From Bacillota bacterium (GTDB taxonomy: Bacteria > Bacillota > Clostridia > Oscillospirales > Ruminococcaceae), in NCBI GenBank assembly GCA_023439835.1, contig JAEXUW010000016.1, positions 56,362 through 120,361 of the forward strand: a DNA stretch of 64,000 nt, in the 5' to 3' direction. Shown one piece after another: positions 34,053 to 42,488 of this stretch. Under the pieces are notes generated by a model that saw only the letters and a program-made list of their open reading frames with translations, did no database searches and was not told the DNA's origin. A program made the translations under genes and the position numbers. How positions within the stretch are numbered: the stretch's first letter is position 1; every line of letters begins with the position of its first letter.

Positions 34053-35993
34053 ATGATAAAGCTAACTTTAAAGGACAACAGCGTGAGAGAGGTTGAGGCT
34101 ATGCTTTCCGCCGCTGAAATTGTCAAGAGCATTGGCATGGGGCTTTATAAGGCTTCGTGCGCTGTCAAAATCAACGGCAAGGTTTGTGATTTGAGAACAA
34201 TTGTTGAAAGCGACTGTGAGTTTGAGGTTCTTACATTTGATTCGCCCGACGGCAAACACGCTTTCAGGCATACATCTGCTCATCTCATGGCTCAGGCGGT
34301 TAAGGAGCTTTTTCCCGATGCTAAGCTGGCGACAGGGCCGGCGACAGATAACGGTTTCTTCTATGATTTTCAGGTTGAAAAGCCCTTTTCGGCTGATGAT
34401 ATGAAAAAAATTGAAGATGTCATGAAAAGAATTGTTAAGGAAGGCTGTGAGCTTGAAAGGTTTGAGCTTTCTCACGATGAAGCCATAAAGCTCATGACTG
34501 AGAGAGGCGAGCCGTTTAAGCTTGAGCTTATCGAAAAGCACGCTTCAATGGGGGATTCGCTTTCTTTTTATAAACAGGGTGACTTCATTGATTTATGTGC
34601 GGGGCCTCACCTTATGTCTGTTTCGGCAATAAAAGCCTTCAAACTCACCGCTTGTACCGGCGCATACTGGATGGGGGATTCAAAAAATCCCGTGGTTTCA
34701 AGAATATACGGCACAGCCTTTCCAAAACAGGCTGAGCTTGACGAATATCTAAAAATGGTTGAGGAAGCCAAGCTTCGTGACCACAACAAAATCGGGCGTG
34801 AGCTTGAATATTTCACCACAGTTGATGTAATCGGACAGGGGCTTCCCATCATGCTCCCCAAGGGTGCACGTGTAATTCAGCTTCTTCAGCGCTTTGTCGA
34901 GGATGAGGAGCAGCGTCGTGGTTATCTTCTCACAAAAACACCGCTCATGGCGAAGTCAGACCTTTATAAGATTTCTGGCCACTGGGACCATTATAAAGAG
35001 GGTATGTTCGTTCTCGGTGACGAAGAAAAGGATAAAGAGGTTTTTGCACTCCGTCCCATGACCTGCCCTTTTCAGTATCAGGTTTTCTTGAACAGACAGC
35101 GCTCTTACCGTGACCTCCCCATGCGACTGGGTGAAACCTCAACGCTTTTCAGAAATGAAGACAGCGGCGAAATGCATGGTCTTATTCGTGTGCGTCAGTT
35201 CACAATTTCAGAGGGGCACATAATCCTCCGCCCTGAACAGCTTGAGGAGGAATTCAGAAACTGCGTTGAGCTTGCGAAGTTCATGCTTGACACGCTGGGG
35301 CTTTCAGATGACGTTTCATACCGTTTCTCTCAATGGGACCCCGATAATCGTGCTAAATACATCGGCACTCCAGAGCAGTGGGGCGAAGCTCAGAGCGTGA
35401 TGGAAAAGATTTTAGGACATCTGGGTATTGAATGCTCGGTCGGTATCGGCGAGGCTGCTTTCTATGGGCCTAAGCTTGACATTCAGATTAAGAATGTTCA
35501 CGGAAAAGAAGATACGCTCATCACTATTCAAATTGACCAGATGCTCGCTGAGCTTTTTGAAATGGAATATATCGATACAGACGGCTCACGCCGCCGCCCT
35601 TATATTATTCACAGAACCTCGCTCGGCTGTTATGAAAGAACACTGGCGCTTCTTCTTGAAAAATATGCCGGCGCACTTCCGCTGTGGCTTTCACCCACTC
35701 AGATTAAGATTATGCCTATATCAGACAATCAGCTTGAATATGCGAAAATGATAATGGATAAGCTCGACAGAGCCGGAGTAAGATGTGAGCTTGACGACAG
35801 AAATGAAAAAATCGGCTATAAAATAAGACAGGCACAGCTTGAAAAAATTCCGTATATGCTTGTTTTGGGGGATAAAGAGGTTGAGGCGGGAATTGTCGCC
35901 GTCCGTTCAAGAAAAACAGGCGAAACCGAAACAATGTCACAGGATGAGCTTGTTTCAAAGCTTGTGACCGAAATCGCAACCAGAGCCAAGTAA
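34053..35993 (+). CDS. thrS: Threonine-tRNA ligase
   Basis: Class II threonyl-tRNA synthetase, 646 residues. Domains in order: TGS (IKLTLKDNSVREVEAM), the editing domain with HTSAHLMAQAVKELFP, the catalytic core with motif 2 FRNEDSGEMHGLIRVRQF and the zinc-site Cys in RPMTCPF, motif 3 (HRTSLGCYERTLALLLE), and the anticodon-binding domain. Regulated by the upstream T-box. GGGGGTAAG precedes ATG 34053. Confidence 0.97.
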   Translation: MIKLTLKDNSVREVEAMLSAAEIVKSIGMGLYKASCAVKINGKVCDLRTIVESDCEFEVLTFDSPDGKHAFRHTSAHLMAQAVKELFPDAKLATGPATDNGFFYDFQVEKPFSADDMKKIEDVMKRIVKEGCELERFELSHDEAIKLMTERGEPFKLELIEKHASMGDSLSFYKQGDFIDLCAGPHLMSVSAIKAFKLTACTGAYWMGDSKNPVVSRIYGTAFPKQAELDEYLKMVEEAKLRDHNKIGRELEYFTTVDVIGQGLPIMLPKGARVIQLLQRFVEDEEQRRGYLLTKTPLMAKSDLYKISGHWDHYKEGMFVLGDEEKDKEVFALRPMTCPFQYQVFLNRQRSYRDLPMRLGETSTLFRNEDSGEMHGLIRVRQFTISEGHIILRPEQLEEEFRNCVELAKFMLDTLGLSDDVSYRFSQWDPDNRAKYIGTPEQWGEAQSVMEKILGHLGIECSVGIGEAAFYGPKLDIQIKNVHGKEDTLITIQIDQMLAELFEMEYIDTDGSRRRPYIIHRTSLGCYERTLALLLEKYAGALPLWLSPTQIKIMPISDNQLEYAKMIMDKLDRAGVRCELDDRNEKIGYKIRQAQLEKIPYMLVLGDKEVEAGIVAVRSRKTGETETMSQDELVSKLVTEIATRAK

Positions 35994-36000
35994 TCTTATG

Positions 36001-36030
36001 GGCGGACGGGTTTTTAGCCCTTCCGCCTTT
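36001..36030 (+). terminator. Terminator after thrS
   Basis: Stem GGCGGACGGG/CCCTTCCGCC around a TTTTTAG loop, followed by TTTATT. One internal C/T mismatch. Confidence 0.75.
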
Positions 36031-36048
36031 ATTATGTAAAGGAGTATC

Positions 36049-36993
36049 ATGGATAACTTATTTTTCTCGCTCAATGCTGTTCTTCCGCTGTTTTTGCTTG
36101 TGCTGGCGGGGTACATTCTCAAAAGAATCGGCATGTTCAGCGACGAGTGGCTCAAAACCGCAAACAAATTCTCTTTTAGGATAACCTTTTCAGTGCTGCT
36201 GTTTTACGATATATATTCCTCAGAAAAGATAAGCTCAGGCTACGGCAGGCTTATTGCCTTTTGTGTTTTGGGAATTCTCATTATCACCGCACTGTGCTAT
36301 ATAATTGTTCCACGAATGGTGAAAGAGCGCCCAAGAGCAGGAGTAGTCATTCAGGGCATTTTCAGAAGCAACTTTCTTCTTCTCGGAATGCCTGTGGCAA
36401 TAAACATGTTTGGGGATGAGGCTAAAGCCCCCGCGGCAGTCAGCGTTGCTGTTGTAATTCCGCTTTTTAATGTCTTAGCAACTCTCACCCTGACGATTTT
36501 TTCAGAAAAATCAAGCCGAATAAGCGTCAAATCTATTCTCAAAGAGCTTGCAATGAATCCGCTTATAATCGGCTGTGCAGCAGGCTTTTTGTTCAAGGTG
36601 CTTGCGCTTAGACTTCCTATATTCCTCGACAGAACCTTCTCTGACATTTCAGATATTGCCGTTCCTCTTGCTCTTATCATTCTTGGGGGACAGTTTAAAG
36701 TCGGCGGTTTTCTGAAAAATTTTAAATTAGTTCTTGCAACAGTATTGACAAAGCTTGCCGTAATTCCTATAATATTAATAACGATTGCGGTAATGCTTGG
36801 CTTTCGTGGAGTGGAACTGGCAATCCTTATTACGGTTTTTGCCTCACCCTGTGCGGTGTCAAGCTCTATCATGGCGTACAGCATGGGCTGTGACGGTGAA
36901 CTTGCCGGTGAAATCGTTGTATTGGGGACGCTTTTGTCGGTCGCAACCCTGTTTTCCTTTATCTTTATACTAAGAACACTGGCTTTTTTATAG
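36049..36993 (+). CDS. AEC family transporter (auxin efflux carrier fold)
   Basis: A 314-residue, roughly ten-helix permease. Typical parts are an N-terminal FFSLNAVLPLFLLVLAGYIL helix, RSNFLLLGMP, PLALIILGGQF and the C-terminal FASPCAVSSSIMAYSMG. Bacterial AEC proteins export or import organic acids such as malate; the substrate cannot be read here. AAAGGAG precedes ATG 36049, 55 bp after thrS and beyond its terminator, and no clear promoter separates them. Confidence 0.85.
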   Translation: MDNLFFSLNAVLPLFLLVLAGYILKRIGMFSDEWLKTANKFSFRITFSVLLFYDIYSSEKISSGYGRLIAFCVLGILIITALCYIIVPRMVKERPRAGVVIQGIFRSNFLLLGMPVAINMFGDEAKAPAAVSVAVVIPLFNVLATLTLTIFSEKSSRISVKSILKELAMNPLIIGCAAGFLFKVLALRLPIFLDRTFSDISDIAVPLALIILGGQFKVGGFLKNFKLVLATVLTKLAVIPIILITIAVMLGFRGVELAILITVFASPCAVSSSIMAYSMGCDGELAGEIVVLGTLLSVATLFSFIFILRTLAFL

Positions 36994-37223
36994 CAATTGT
37001 CAAATTATATGATATCGTTTAAGTCAATTTATGCTAAAAGGCATAACAACACCCGATTTAAGCCATATAATTTATAAAATCTTAACACCTAGAGCCTATA
37101 AAATTTATACTTTTAAAGGAAAATACACTAATAATCATGCCAATCGACGGCTATACTAATAAATTTAGGCTAAAATGTACAAATTACATAAATTTATTGA
37201 CTAAGATTTAGAGTTATCGCACA
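36994..37223. other. AT-rich intergenic stretch with no gene
   Basis: About 230 bp upstream of the surface-protein promoter. A small hairpin (TATGC/GCATA, about 37031-37045) has no T-run. The only short plus-strand ORF, starting at 37138, lacks a well-placed Shine-Dalgarno. I see nothing further that I can support. Confidence 0.5.
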
Positions 37224-37392
37224 TTGACACTTTTTAGCCTTAATGTTAAAATAATAGCATAAAATATTATTTTTCTGGATGATATTTTGTGCGGACAGAG
37301 GAAATTCCCTTGTCCACCCTATTTTTTTGATTTCCATACCACTATGGGAATAAATAAAAGAAGCTCAACAAAATTAAAGGAGGAATTTTTTC
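37224..37392 (+). promoter_or_regulatory. Strong promoter and structured leader of the surface-protein gene
   Basis: TTGACA, 17 bp, TAAAAT at 37224-37252 starts a leader of about 130 nt. It contains a GGACAGAGGAA/TTCCCTTGTCC hairpin (37293-37315) followed 6 nt later by seven Ts, resembling an attenuator, then TTTCCATA/TATGGGAA (37331-37350), and the very strong Shine-Dalgarno AAAGGAGG. Confidence 0.7.
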
Positions 37393-38709
37393 ATGAAGAT
37401 GAAAAAAGCAATCGCTGGCGCTCTCGCTAGCGTAGTAGCTGTATCTGCAATGGCTACAATGGCTGTATCAGCTAAAGAAGAGACATACAGCTTAAAATCA
37501 CAGGTATGGGCAGCAAACTGGGCAGGAGATTTTGAGGTTAACACTTCAACAGCTCTTCCTGCAGTAGTTGTTGCTGACGCTGGAGCTGGCTTAAGCACAG
37601 CTGAAATCGCTGCTGCTGTTGACACACAGGTCGCTGGCACAATCATTCTTACATTTGACCAGCCTATCGCTGAGCTCAAGGGTAAAATCACTTATGCTGA
37701 GCACGTAGTTGGCGGAACAGCTAACGCAGAAGTTAAGTCAACTAAGGAAATCGTTTTTGTTGATACAAATGATAATAACAAGGCTACTTGGGCTATCACA
37801 GTAAAGACAAACAGCCAGGCTGTATCAGCTGGTGAAGTTTACATTCCTACAGAAGCTGTAGTAAGAAACATTCAGTTCACAGCTAAGACTGGCGAAATTC
37901 AGTCAACAGGTGTTAAGCCTACAGCTGGAACAATCCAGATCGACAGCGTTTCAGCATTACCTGGAAGCGACCTCAGAACTGCTCTTAACACACTTACAGA
38001 TGAAATCCCTGGCGCTGACGTTGTACAGCTTAAGGGCGAAGTTGTTAAGAAGGACGTTTACACATACGACATCAAGGGCGCTACATCTGTTTCTGACCTT
38101 GAAATTGATCAGCTTCCATTAGGCGCTGGTGCACCTGCTGGAACACCTGACATTAAGCTTCCTGTAAACTTCCGCAAGAACGCTAACCTCTTCTTCACAG
38201 ATGCTGTTAACGGCGTTCTCACATTCGAATTCGAATTAGTTCCTGTTGACGCTTCTGATGATGGCCTTACAGGTCCTCAGACTCCTGGAAGCTGGGATAT
38301 TCCTCTTCTTTCAACAACAGTAACAACTAAGGATATCGGTCTTGCTCTCAACTGGAATGTAACTTCAAACCTCGTTGAAGCTAAGGATATCGTAGATAAC
38401 AAGGTTTCATTCTCATGGGATGAGCTTTCAAAGTACATTGCTGGTTCAGGTAATGGAACAGTAACTGACTGGGCTGTAAAGATTTCTTCAAAGTTCAGCG
38501 ATAAGTACAAGAACATCTACATTAAGAGCATCACTTTCACAAAGGATGACGCTTCAGCTGCAACAGAGCCTTCAGCTCCTGATGCATCTTCATCAACTGG
38601 TTCAACAGACGTTCCTAACCCAGGAACAGGAAATGCTCCTATCGCTCTTGCAGTTATTCCTGTAGCACTTGCTGCAGCTGCAATCGTAGCTTCTAAGAAG
38701 AGAGCTTAA
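37393..38709 (+). CDS. Secreted wall-anchored surface protein, novel large ectodomain
   Basis: 438 residues: a signal peptide (KKAIAGALASVVAVSAMATMAVSA), an ectodomain of about 350 residues rich in beta-type sequence with Ala/Thr/Val, a Ser/Pro/Thr-rich spacer, and the sorting signal NPGTG + hydrophobic helix (ALAVIPVALAAAAIVAS) + KKRA. NPxTG-like signals in this group are sortase substrates. Only a handful of codons are used for each amino acid (GCT, ACA, CTT, AAG), unlike its neighbours, which suggests very high expression. I recognise no domain in the ectodomain; a role in surface layer or glycan contact is speculation. Confidence 0.85.
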   Translation: MKMKKAIAGALASVVAVSAMATMAVSAKEETYSLKSQVWAANWAGDFEVNTSTALPAVVVADAGAGLSTAEIAAAVDTQVAGTIILTFDQPIAELKGKITYAEHVVGGTANAEVKSTKEIVFVDTNDNNKATWAITVKTNSQAVSAGEVYIPTEAVVRNIQFTAKTGEIQSTGVKPTAGTIQIDSVSALPGSDLRTALNTLTDEIPGADVVQLKGEVVKKDVYTYDIKGATSVSDLEIDQLPLGAGAPAGTPDIKLPVNFRKNANLFFTDAVNGVLTFEFELVPVDASDDGLTGPQTPGSWDIPLLSTTVTTKDIGLALNWNVTSNLVEAKDIVDNKVSFSWDELSKYIAGSGNGTVTDWAVKISSKFSDKYKNIYIKSITFTKDDASAATEPSAPDASSSTGSTDVPNPGTGNAPIALAVIPVALAAAAIVASKKRA

Positions 38710-38760
38710 TTTAAGCACTGAGTATTACGAATTCTAATATCGTACTCTAAAGAGAAAAAC

Positions 38761-38797
38761 AATGCTGTCCATATGCAGAATGGGCAGCATTTTTTTA
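38761..38797 (+). terminator. Terminator after the surface-protein gene
   Basis: AATGCTGTCC/GGGCAGCATT stem with one G-U pair and an 11-base loop, followed by seven Ts. Confidence 0.85.
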
Positions 38798-38878
38798 TTC
38801 TTTTTTACTTTTCCAATTTGGGTTGAAAAAAAACAGATTTTGTGATATATTTAGTATAATGATTTGTACGGAGGATAT

Positions 38879-40477
38879 ATGAAAAAAGCTGTTTTGTTCC
38901 TGACAATAATTTTATATATATTCACAGCGGGCTGTGCCGCAGTTGACAAGCCTTCATCTTATGACAGCTCATCTTTTGGCGACGCTACCTCTGACAGTTC
39001 GCTTGCGGATGTAACCTCACTGCCGACAGATGCCCAGGTCACCACAGCCGACGAAATAACCGCCGACGTTCCCGAGGTGATATATCAAAACTTTTCAACT
39101 TCTATTGAAGCCGAAATGGGTATCATAGGGGGGAGTCTTAAGCTTGCGCAAAAGCGAACAGGCTACTCCGGCGCCGGATACATAACAGGCTTTGACCACA
39201 GCGGCGCAAACAAGTTTGAAGTCAGCACAATGCTCCCCACAAACCAGCATTATAACATCACCATCGTGGTCGCCTCCGACAAAAAAGAGAATAACAATCT
39301 CACCGCCAACAACGAAATCATCGGCGAATTCATAACATCGGGGAGTGGCGATTTTGAGGCGATTACCTTCAAAAATATTTTTCTGAAAAAAGGTGTCGCC
39401 AAATTCGGCATTTCTGAAGTAACGGGCGGCATTGACATAGATTCAATTCACATCACGAGCAGCACCGACATAATTGAAATAGCTCAAAACCTCACGCCAG
39501 AGCTTATCAATGAAAACGCAAACATAAAAACAAAAAACACCATGAATTTTCTGACTGAAAATTATGGCGAGAAGATAATAAGCGGTCAATACGCTTCTGT
39601 CGGAACAAATCAGGAGCTTGAGGTTATATACCGCACAACCGGTAGATATCCGGCAATGCGCCTTGGTGACATGCTTCCTTACACGACCGCCAACGCCGAT
39701 CAAACACGCGAGATCGAGCACGCTATTGAATGGTCAAAAACAGGCGGACTTGTGAGCTATGTGTGGCATTGGCTTGCACCGTCGGGCGGGCGCTCCTGCT
39801 ACACCGAGGAAACCGAATTCAGCCTTCAAAATGCCGTTACCGACGTTGACGTTTCAGAAATGAGCCTTCAGGAAATTGCCGAGCTTGTCTCCGACGGCGT
39901 TTTAACCGAGGAATGCTATCAGCTCGTCCGAGATATTGACATGATTTCAGAACAGCTTAAAACCCTCCAAGACAACAATGTCACTGTGCTGTGGCGTCCG
40001 CTTCATGAAGCCAGCGGTGGCTGGTTCTGGTGGGGTTCGTACGGTGAAGACGCTTACAAATGGCTTTGGGAAATGATGTACAGGCGACAGACAAATTACC
40101 ACGAGCTTAACAATCTTATCTGGGTGTGGAACGCGCAAATGGCGTCATGGTACGTCGGGGACGAGCTTTGCGATATAATTTCAGCTGATATTTATCTTGA
40201 TGCGGGAAGTCAAAACAGCCAGATTAACACCTATATTCAGCTAAACAAAATTTCGCAAAACAAGCTTATCGCCCTGTCGGAATGTGCAAACCCGCCGTCA
40301 CCCGACCTAATTTTCAGGGATAGCGCCTATTGGTCATTCTTTGGCGTGTGGTGCGGTGACTTCACAATCGACGAGCACGGTGATTTTTCAGAAAAATACA
40401 TAACAAAAGACCAGCTTATCAGAATATACAGTCATGAGAAGGTCCTCACTCTTGAGGAGCTTCCCGACTTAAGATAA
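38879..40477 (+). CDS. GH26 glycoside hydrolase lipoprotein with N-terminal carbohydrate-binding-like domain
   Basis: A 532-residue putative beta-mannanase anchored outside the membrane. The lipobox is FTAGC after a short signal peptide. A Ser/Thr linker leads to a beta-sandwich domain like CBM35/CBM6 (SIEAEMGIIGG...GYSGAGYITGFD, residues about 85-200). The catalytic domain carries the GH26 acid/base Glu in LWRPLHEASGGWFWWG and the nucleophile Glu in LIALSECANPPS. ATG 38879 follows GGAGG; a TATAAT at 38855-38860 may be its -10. Substrate is inferred from the family; other beta-1,4 glycans are possible. Confidence 0.88.
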   Translation: MKKAVLFLTIILYIFTAGCAAVDKPSSYDSSSFGDATSDSSLADVTSLPTDAQVTTADEITADVPEVIYQNFSTSIEAEMGIIGGSLKLAQKRTGYSGAGYITGFDHSGANKFEVSTMLPTNQHYNITIVVASDKKENNNLTANNEIIGEFITSGSGDFEAITFKNIFLKKGVAKFGISEVTGGIDIDSIHITSSTDIIEIAQNLTPELINENANIKTKNTMNFLTENYGEKIISGQYASVGTNQELEVIYRTTGRYPAMRLGDMLPYTTANADQTREIEHAIEWSKTGGLVSYVWHWLAPSGGRSCYTEETEFSLQNAVTDVDVSEMSLQEIAELVSDGVLTEECYQLVRDIDMISEQLKTLQDNNVTVLWRPLHEASGGWFWWGSYGEDAYKWLWEMMYRRQTNYHELNNLIWVWNAQMASWYVGDELCDIISADIYLDAGSQNSQINTYIQLNKISQNKLIALSECANPPSPDLIFRDSAYWSFFGVWCGDFTIDEHGDFSEKYITKDQLIRIYSHEKVLTLEELPDLR

Positions 40478-40507
40478 AAAAGAACGGCTACTGCCGTTCT
40501 TTTTTAT
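40478..40507. terminator. Bidirectional terminator between the GH26 gene and the YkgJ-type gene
   Basis: Perfect stem AAAAGAACGGC/GCCGTTCTTTT with a TACT loop. It overlaps the stop region of the minus-strand gene. Confidence 0.85.
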
Positions 40508-40982
40508 CTGTAACCAATATAGGATAGCCTTGCAAATAAGGCTTAACAATCTCAGGTGTTATTTCCGCCTGACTAAATATTTTTGGCGCAAGAGCACTCG
40601 CCAGCTCAAAAACATCCGATAAAGGCTTACAAAACATCACGGGGCAAACAGGTGAAATAGTAATAACCCGCTGTGAATTGTCAAGCTTCATTATTCTAAA
40701 AGGCCAAATTCGGCACTCAAACGGCTTGTTCTCCTTCAAGCGACAGCCTGTTGCCTTATCCAAAAGACTGCAATAATACAAATCCTCATCAGGCTCACGA
40801 CAAAGCTTCAAAAGCCTCAAGCCGTTTAGCTCAATATACTCAATTTTCTCAGGAATACTCTTTTCAATAACCTTAACAAGCTCATCAGTAATTACAGGAG
40901 TTTCCCATAAATCATAGCTGTCAAACGAACAGCAAATCTTGCATTTAGCGCAATCTTCCCGCTTTAATAGTGAAGTAAGCAA
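40488..40982 (-). CDS. YkgJ-family cysteine cluster protein
   Basis: A 164-residue protein with the cysteine set typical of the family, predicted to bind zinc or an iron-sulfur centre: CAKCKICCSFD at the N-terminus, then CRLKENKPFECRIWPFRIM and CPVMFC. Family members are poorly characterised. Likely monocistronic. Function unknown. Confidence 0.8.
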   Translation of the reverse strand: MLTSLLKREDCAKCKICCSFDSYDLWETPVITDELVKVIEKSIPEKIEYIELNGLRLLKLCREPDEDLYYCSLLDKATGCRLKENKPFECRIWPFRIMKLDNSQRVITISPVCPVMFCKPLSDVFELASALAPKIFSQAEITPEIVKPYLQGYPILVTDKKERQ

Positions 40983-41042
40983 TATATCACCGCCATTTTG
41001 TGTAGTAACTTAATAATAACACAAACAGCGTAAAAGTCAATA

Positions 41043-41483
41043 TTATGCGTTTATAATAAAATATATGATGCCATAAATAACAGAGGCGACAACTCCATAT
41101 AGAATGACAGGGCCCGATATAGCGAATATCTTTGCGCCGACGCCAAGAATAAAGCCTTCGCTTCTAAATTCAATTGCCGGTGAAACAACAGCGTTGGCAA
41201 AGCCTGTGATGGGGACGAGCGTACCCGCACCGCCGTGCTTAGCGATTTTCTCATATAGTCTTAGCCCTGTCAAAAGCGCCGATATAAATACGAGTGTAAC
41301 AGAAGCCAGAAGCGCAGAGTTTTTTTCGTTCATGCCTGCCGACTTATAAAGCTCCAAAAACATCTGCCCGATACAACAGATAAAGCCACCGATTATAAAC
41401 GCAGAAGGAATGTTAATCCAGCTTTTCGACTTTATTGACGCGTCCTTTGACATTTTATCAAATTCCTTTGGGGATAACTGCAT
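41043..41483 (-). CDS. spoVAC: Stage V sporulation protein AC homologue
   Basis: SpoVAC is an inner spore membrane protein of the dipicolinic-acid channel. The 146-residue protein has the typical NIPSAFIIGGFICCIGQMFLELYKS region and GFANAVVSPAIEFRSEGFILGVGAKIF. ATG 41483 has GAGGTG upstream. In Bacillus and most Clostridia it sits with spoVAD and spoVAE; here neither neighbour is present, only a PP2C gene upstream. Confidence 0.9.
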   Translation of the reverse strand: MQLSPKEFDKMSKDASIKSKSWINIPSAFIIGGFICCIGQMFLELYKSAGMNEKNSALLASVTLVFISALLTGLRLYEKIAKHGGAGTLVPITGFANAVVSPAIEFRSEGFILGVGAKIFAISGPVILYGVVASVIYGIIYFIINA

Positions 41484-41538
41484 ACATAACACCTCACATA
41501 AATTATACAGGTATTATATACGATTAAAATCAAAAAAT

Positions 41539-42285
41539 TCATTCTTCTATAACGCAAACAGCGACAGCAGTTATATTGTCAGTGCTTCCACGCTCAAGCG
41601 CAAGCTCAACAAGCGTATCAATTCTTTCAGAGAGCGGAAGCTCAAGCGACAAGCCTATTTCAAGCTCCTCCTCAGTGAGGAAGTCAGATAAGCCGTCGGT
41701 GCATAAAAGCATAATATCGCTTTCAGAAAAACAATGCCGAACTGAAACAATATCAGGATTAGCAGAGTGCTCATTATTCCCAAGCACGGGGAAGATAACG
41801 CTACTGCTCACGTCGTCAAAGGTCATTCGTCCCGCACTTTTTAGCATATGAACAAGCGACTGGTCGGTCGTTATCTGAAAAATAGCTCCCCCTGAATAAA
41901 GATAAAGCCGGCTGTCGCCAATATTAGCGCTGATAACCCTGTCATTCTCGTCAATTCCGACACAACAAAGAGTAGTCTGCATGTTTAAAGCCTGCGGATT
42001 GTTTCGCCCGTATCTTTTCATCTTTTTGTCAATAAGCATAATTTCACGAAAAAGATCAATCGACGAGCAGTAGGATATTCGTGAAAGCTCTGAAAGTGCC
42101 ATGTCAGAGGCAATCTCGCCAAAGCTAGTTCCGCTCACGCCGTCACATACAGCGGTGAGAAAAGGTGCCTCACAAACACACTCAAAGCTAGTGTCTGTCT
42201 TAACTATATTGTTTATAAGAAAGCAATCCTCATTGTTCTCTCTGAAATCGCCAGCATCAGATATACCATATAAATAATACTTCAT
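41539..42285 (-). CDS. PP2C-type protein serine/threonine phosphatase
   Basis: A 248-residue manganese-dependent PP2C domain with motifs SDAGDFRENNEDCFL, AVCDGVSGTSFGEIAS, NIGDSRLYL, LLCTDGLSDFLTEEE and STDNITAVAV, holding all metal-binding Asp residues. No membrane segment or partner kinase is adjacent. The start is set at ATG 42285, since a consensus promoter at 42335-42363 lies inside the longer frame; a GGGAG lies about 20 bases upstream of ATG 42285. Confidence 0.88.
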   Translation of the reverse strand: MKYYLYGISDAGDFRENNEDCFLINNIVKTDTSFECVCEAPFLTAVCDGVSGTSFGEIASDMALSELSRISYCSSIDLFREIMLIDKKMKRYGRNNPQALNMQTTLCCVGIDENDRVISANIGDSRLYLYSGGAIFQITTDQSLVHMLKSAGRMTFDDVSSSVIFPVLGNNEHSANPDIVSVRHCFSESDIMLLCTDGLSDFLTEEELEIGLSLELPLSERIDTLVELALERGSTDNITAVAVCVIEE

Positions 42286-42334
42286 AAAAGCCCGAAAAGT
42301 CGGAATTCTCCCTTTTTCAAATTTTGCATAACTA

Positions 42335-42363
42335 ATTATACTACAATTACTTGTTATTTTCAA
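42335..42363 (-). promoter_or_regulatory. Promoter of the PP2C gene
   Basis: On the minus strand TTGAAA, 17 bp, TATAAT. Confidence 0.75.
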
Positions 42364-42424
42364 CGAAAACAATGGCGAATACATATGAAAATAATAAAAT
42401 TATCCTTAATAAAAGCATTCAGTA

Positions 42425-42453
42425 TTGACAATGTTGCACAAAAGATTTAAAAT
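42425..42453 (+). promoter_or_regulatory. Promoter of the PocR-MCP gene
   Basis: TTGACA, 17 bp, TAAAAT, 36 bp before the start codon. Confidence 0.8.
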
Positions 42454-42488
42454 TAGATATATACTAAATGATTCAGGGGGCGGAAATT

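Noticed and set aside
37138..37212. A 24-codon plus-strand ORF upstream of the surface-protein promoter
   Set aside because: No correctly spaced Shine-Dalgarno and it ends before the real promoter; no sign of a leader peptide.
42286..42384. N-terminal extension of the PP2C protein
   Set aside because: A consensus promoter (42335-42363) lies within this stretch, so the first ATG would precede the transcript start.
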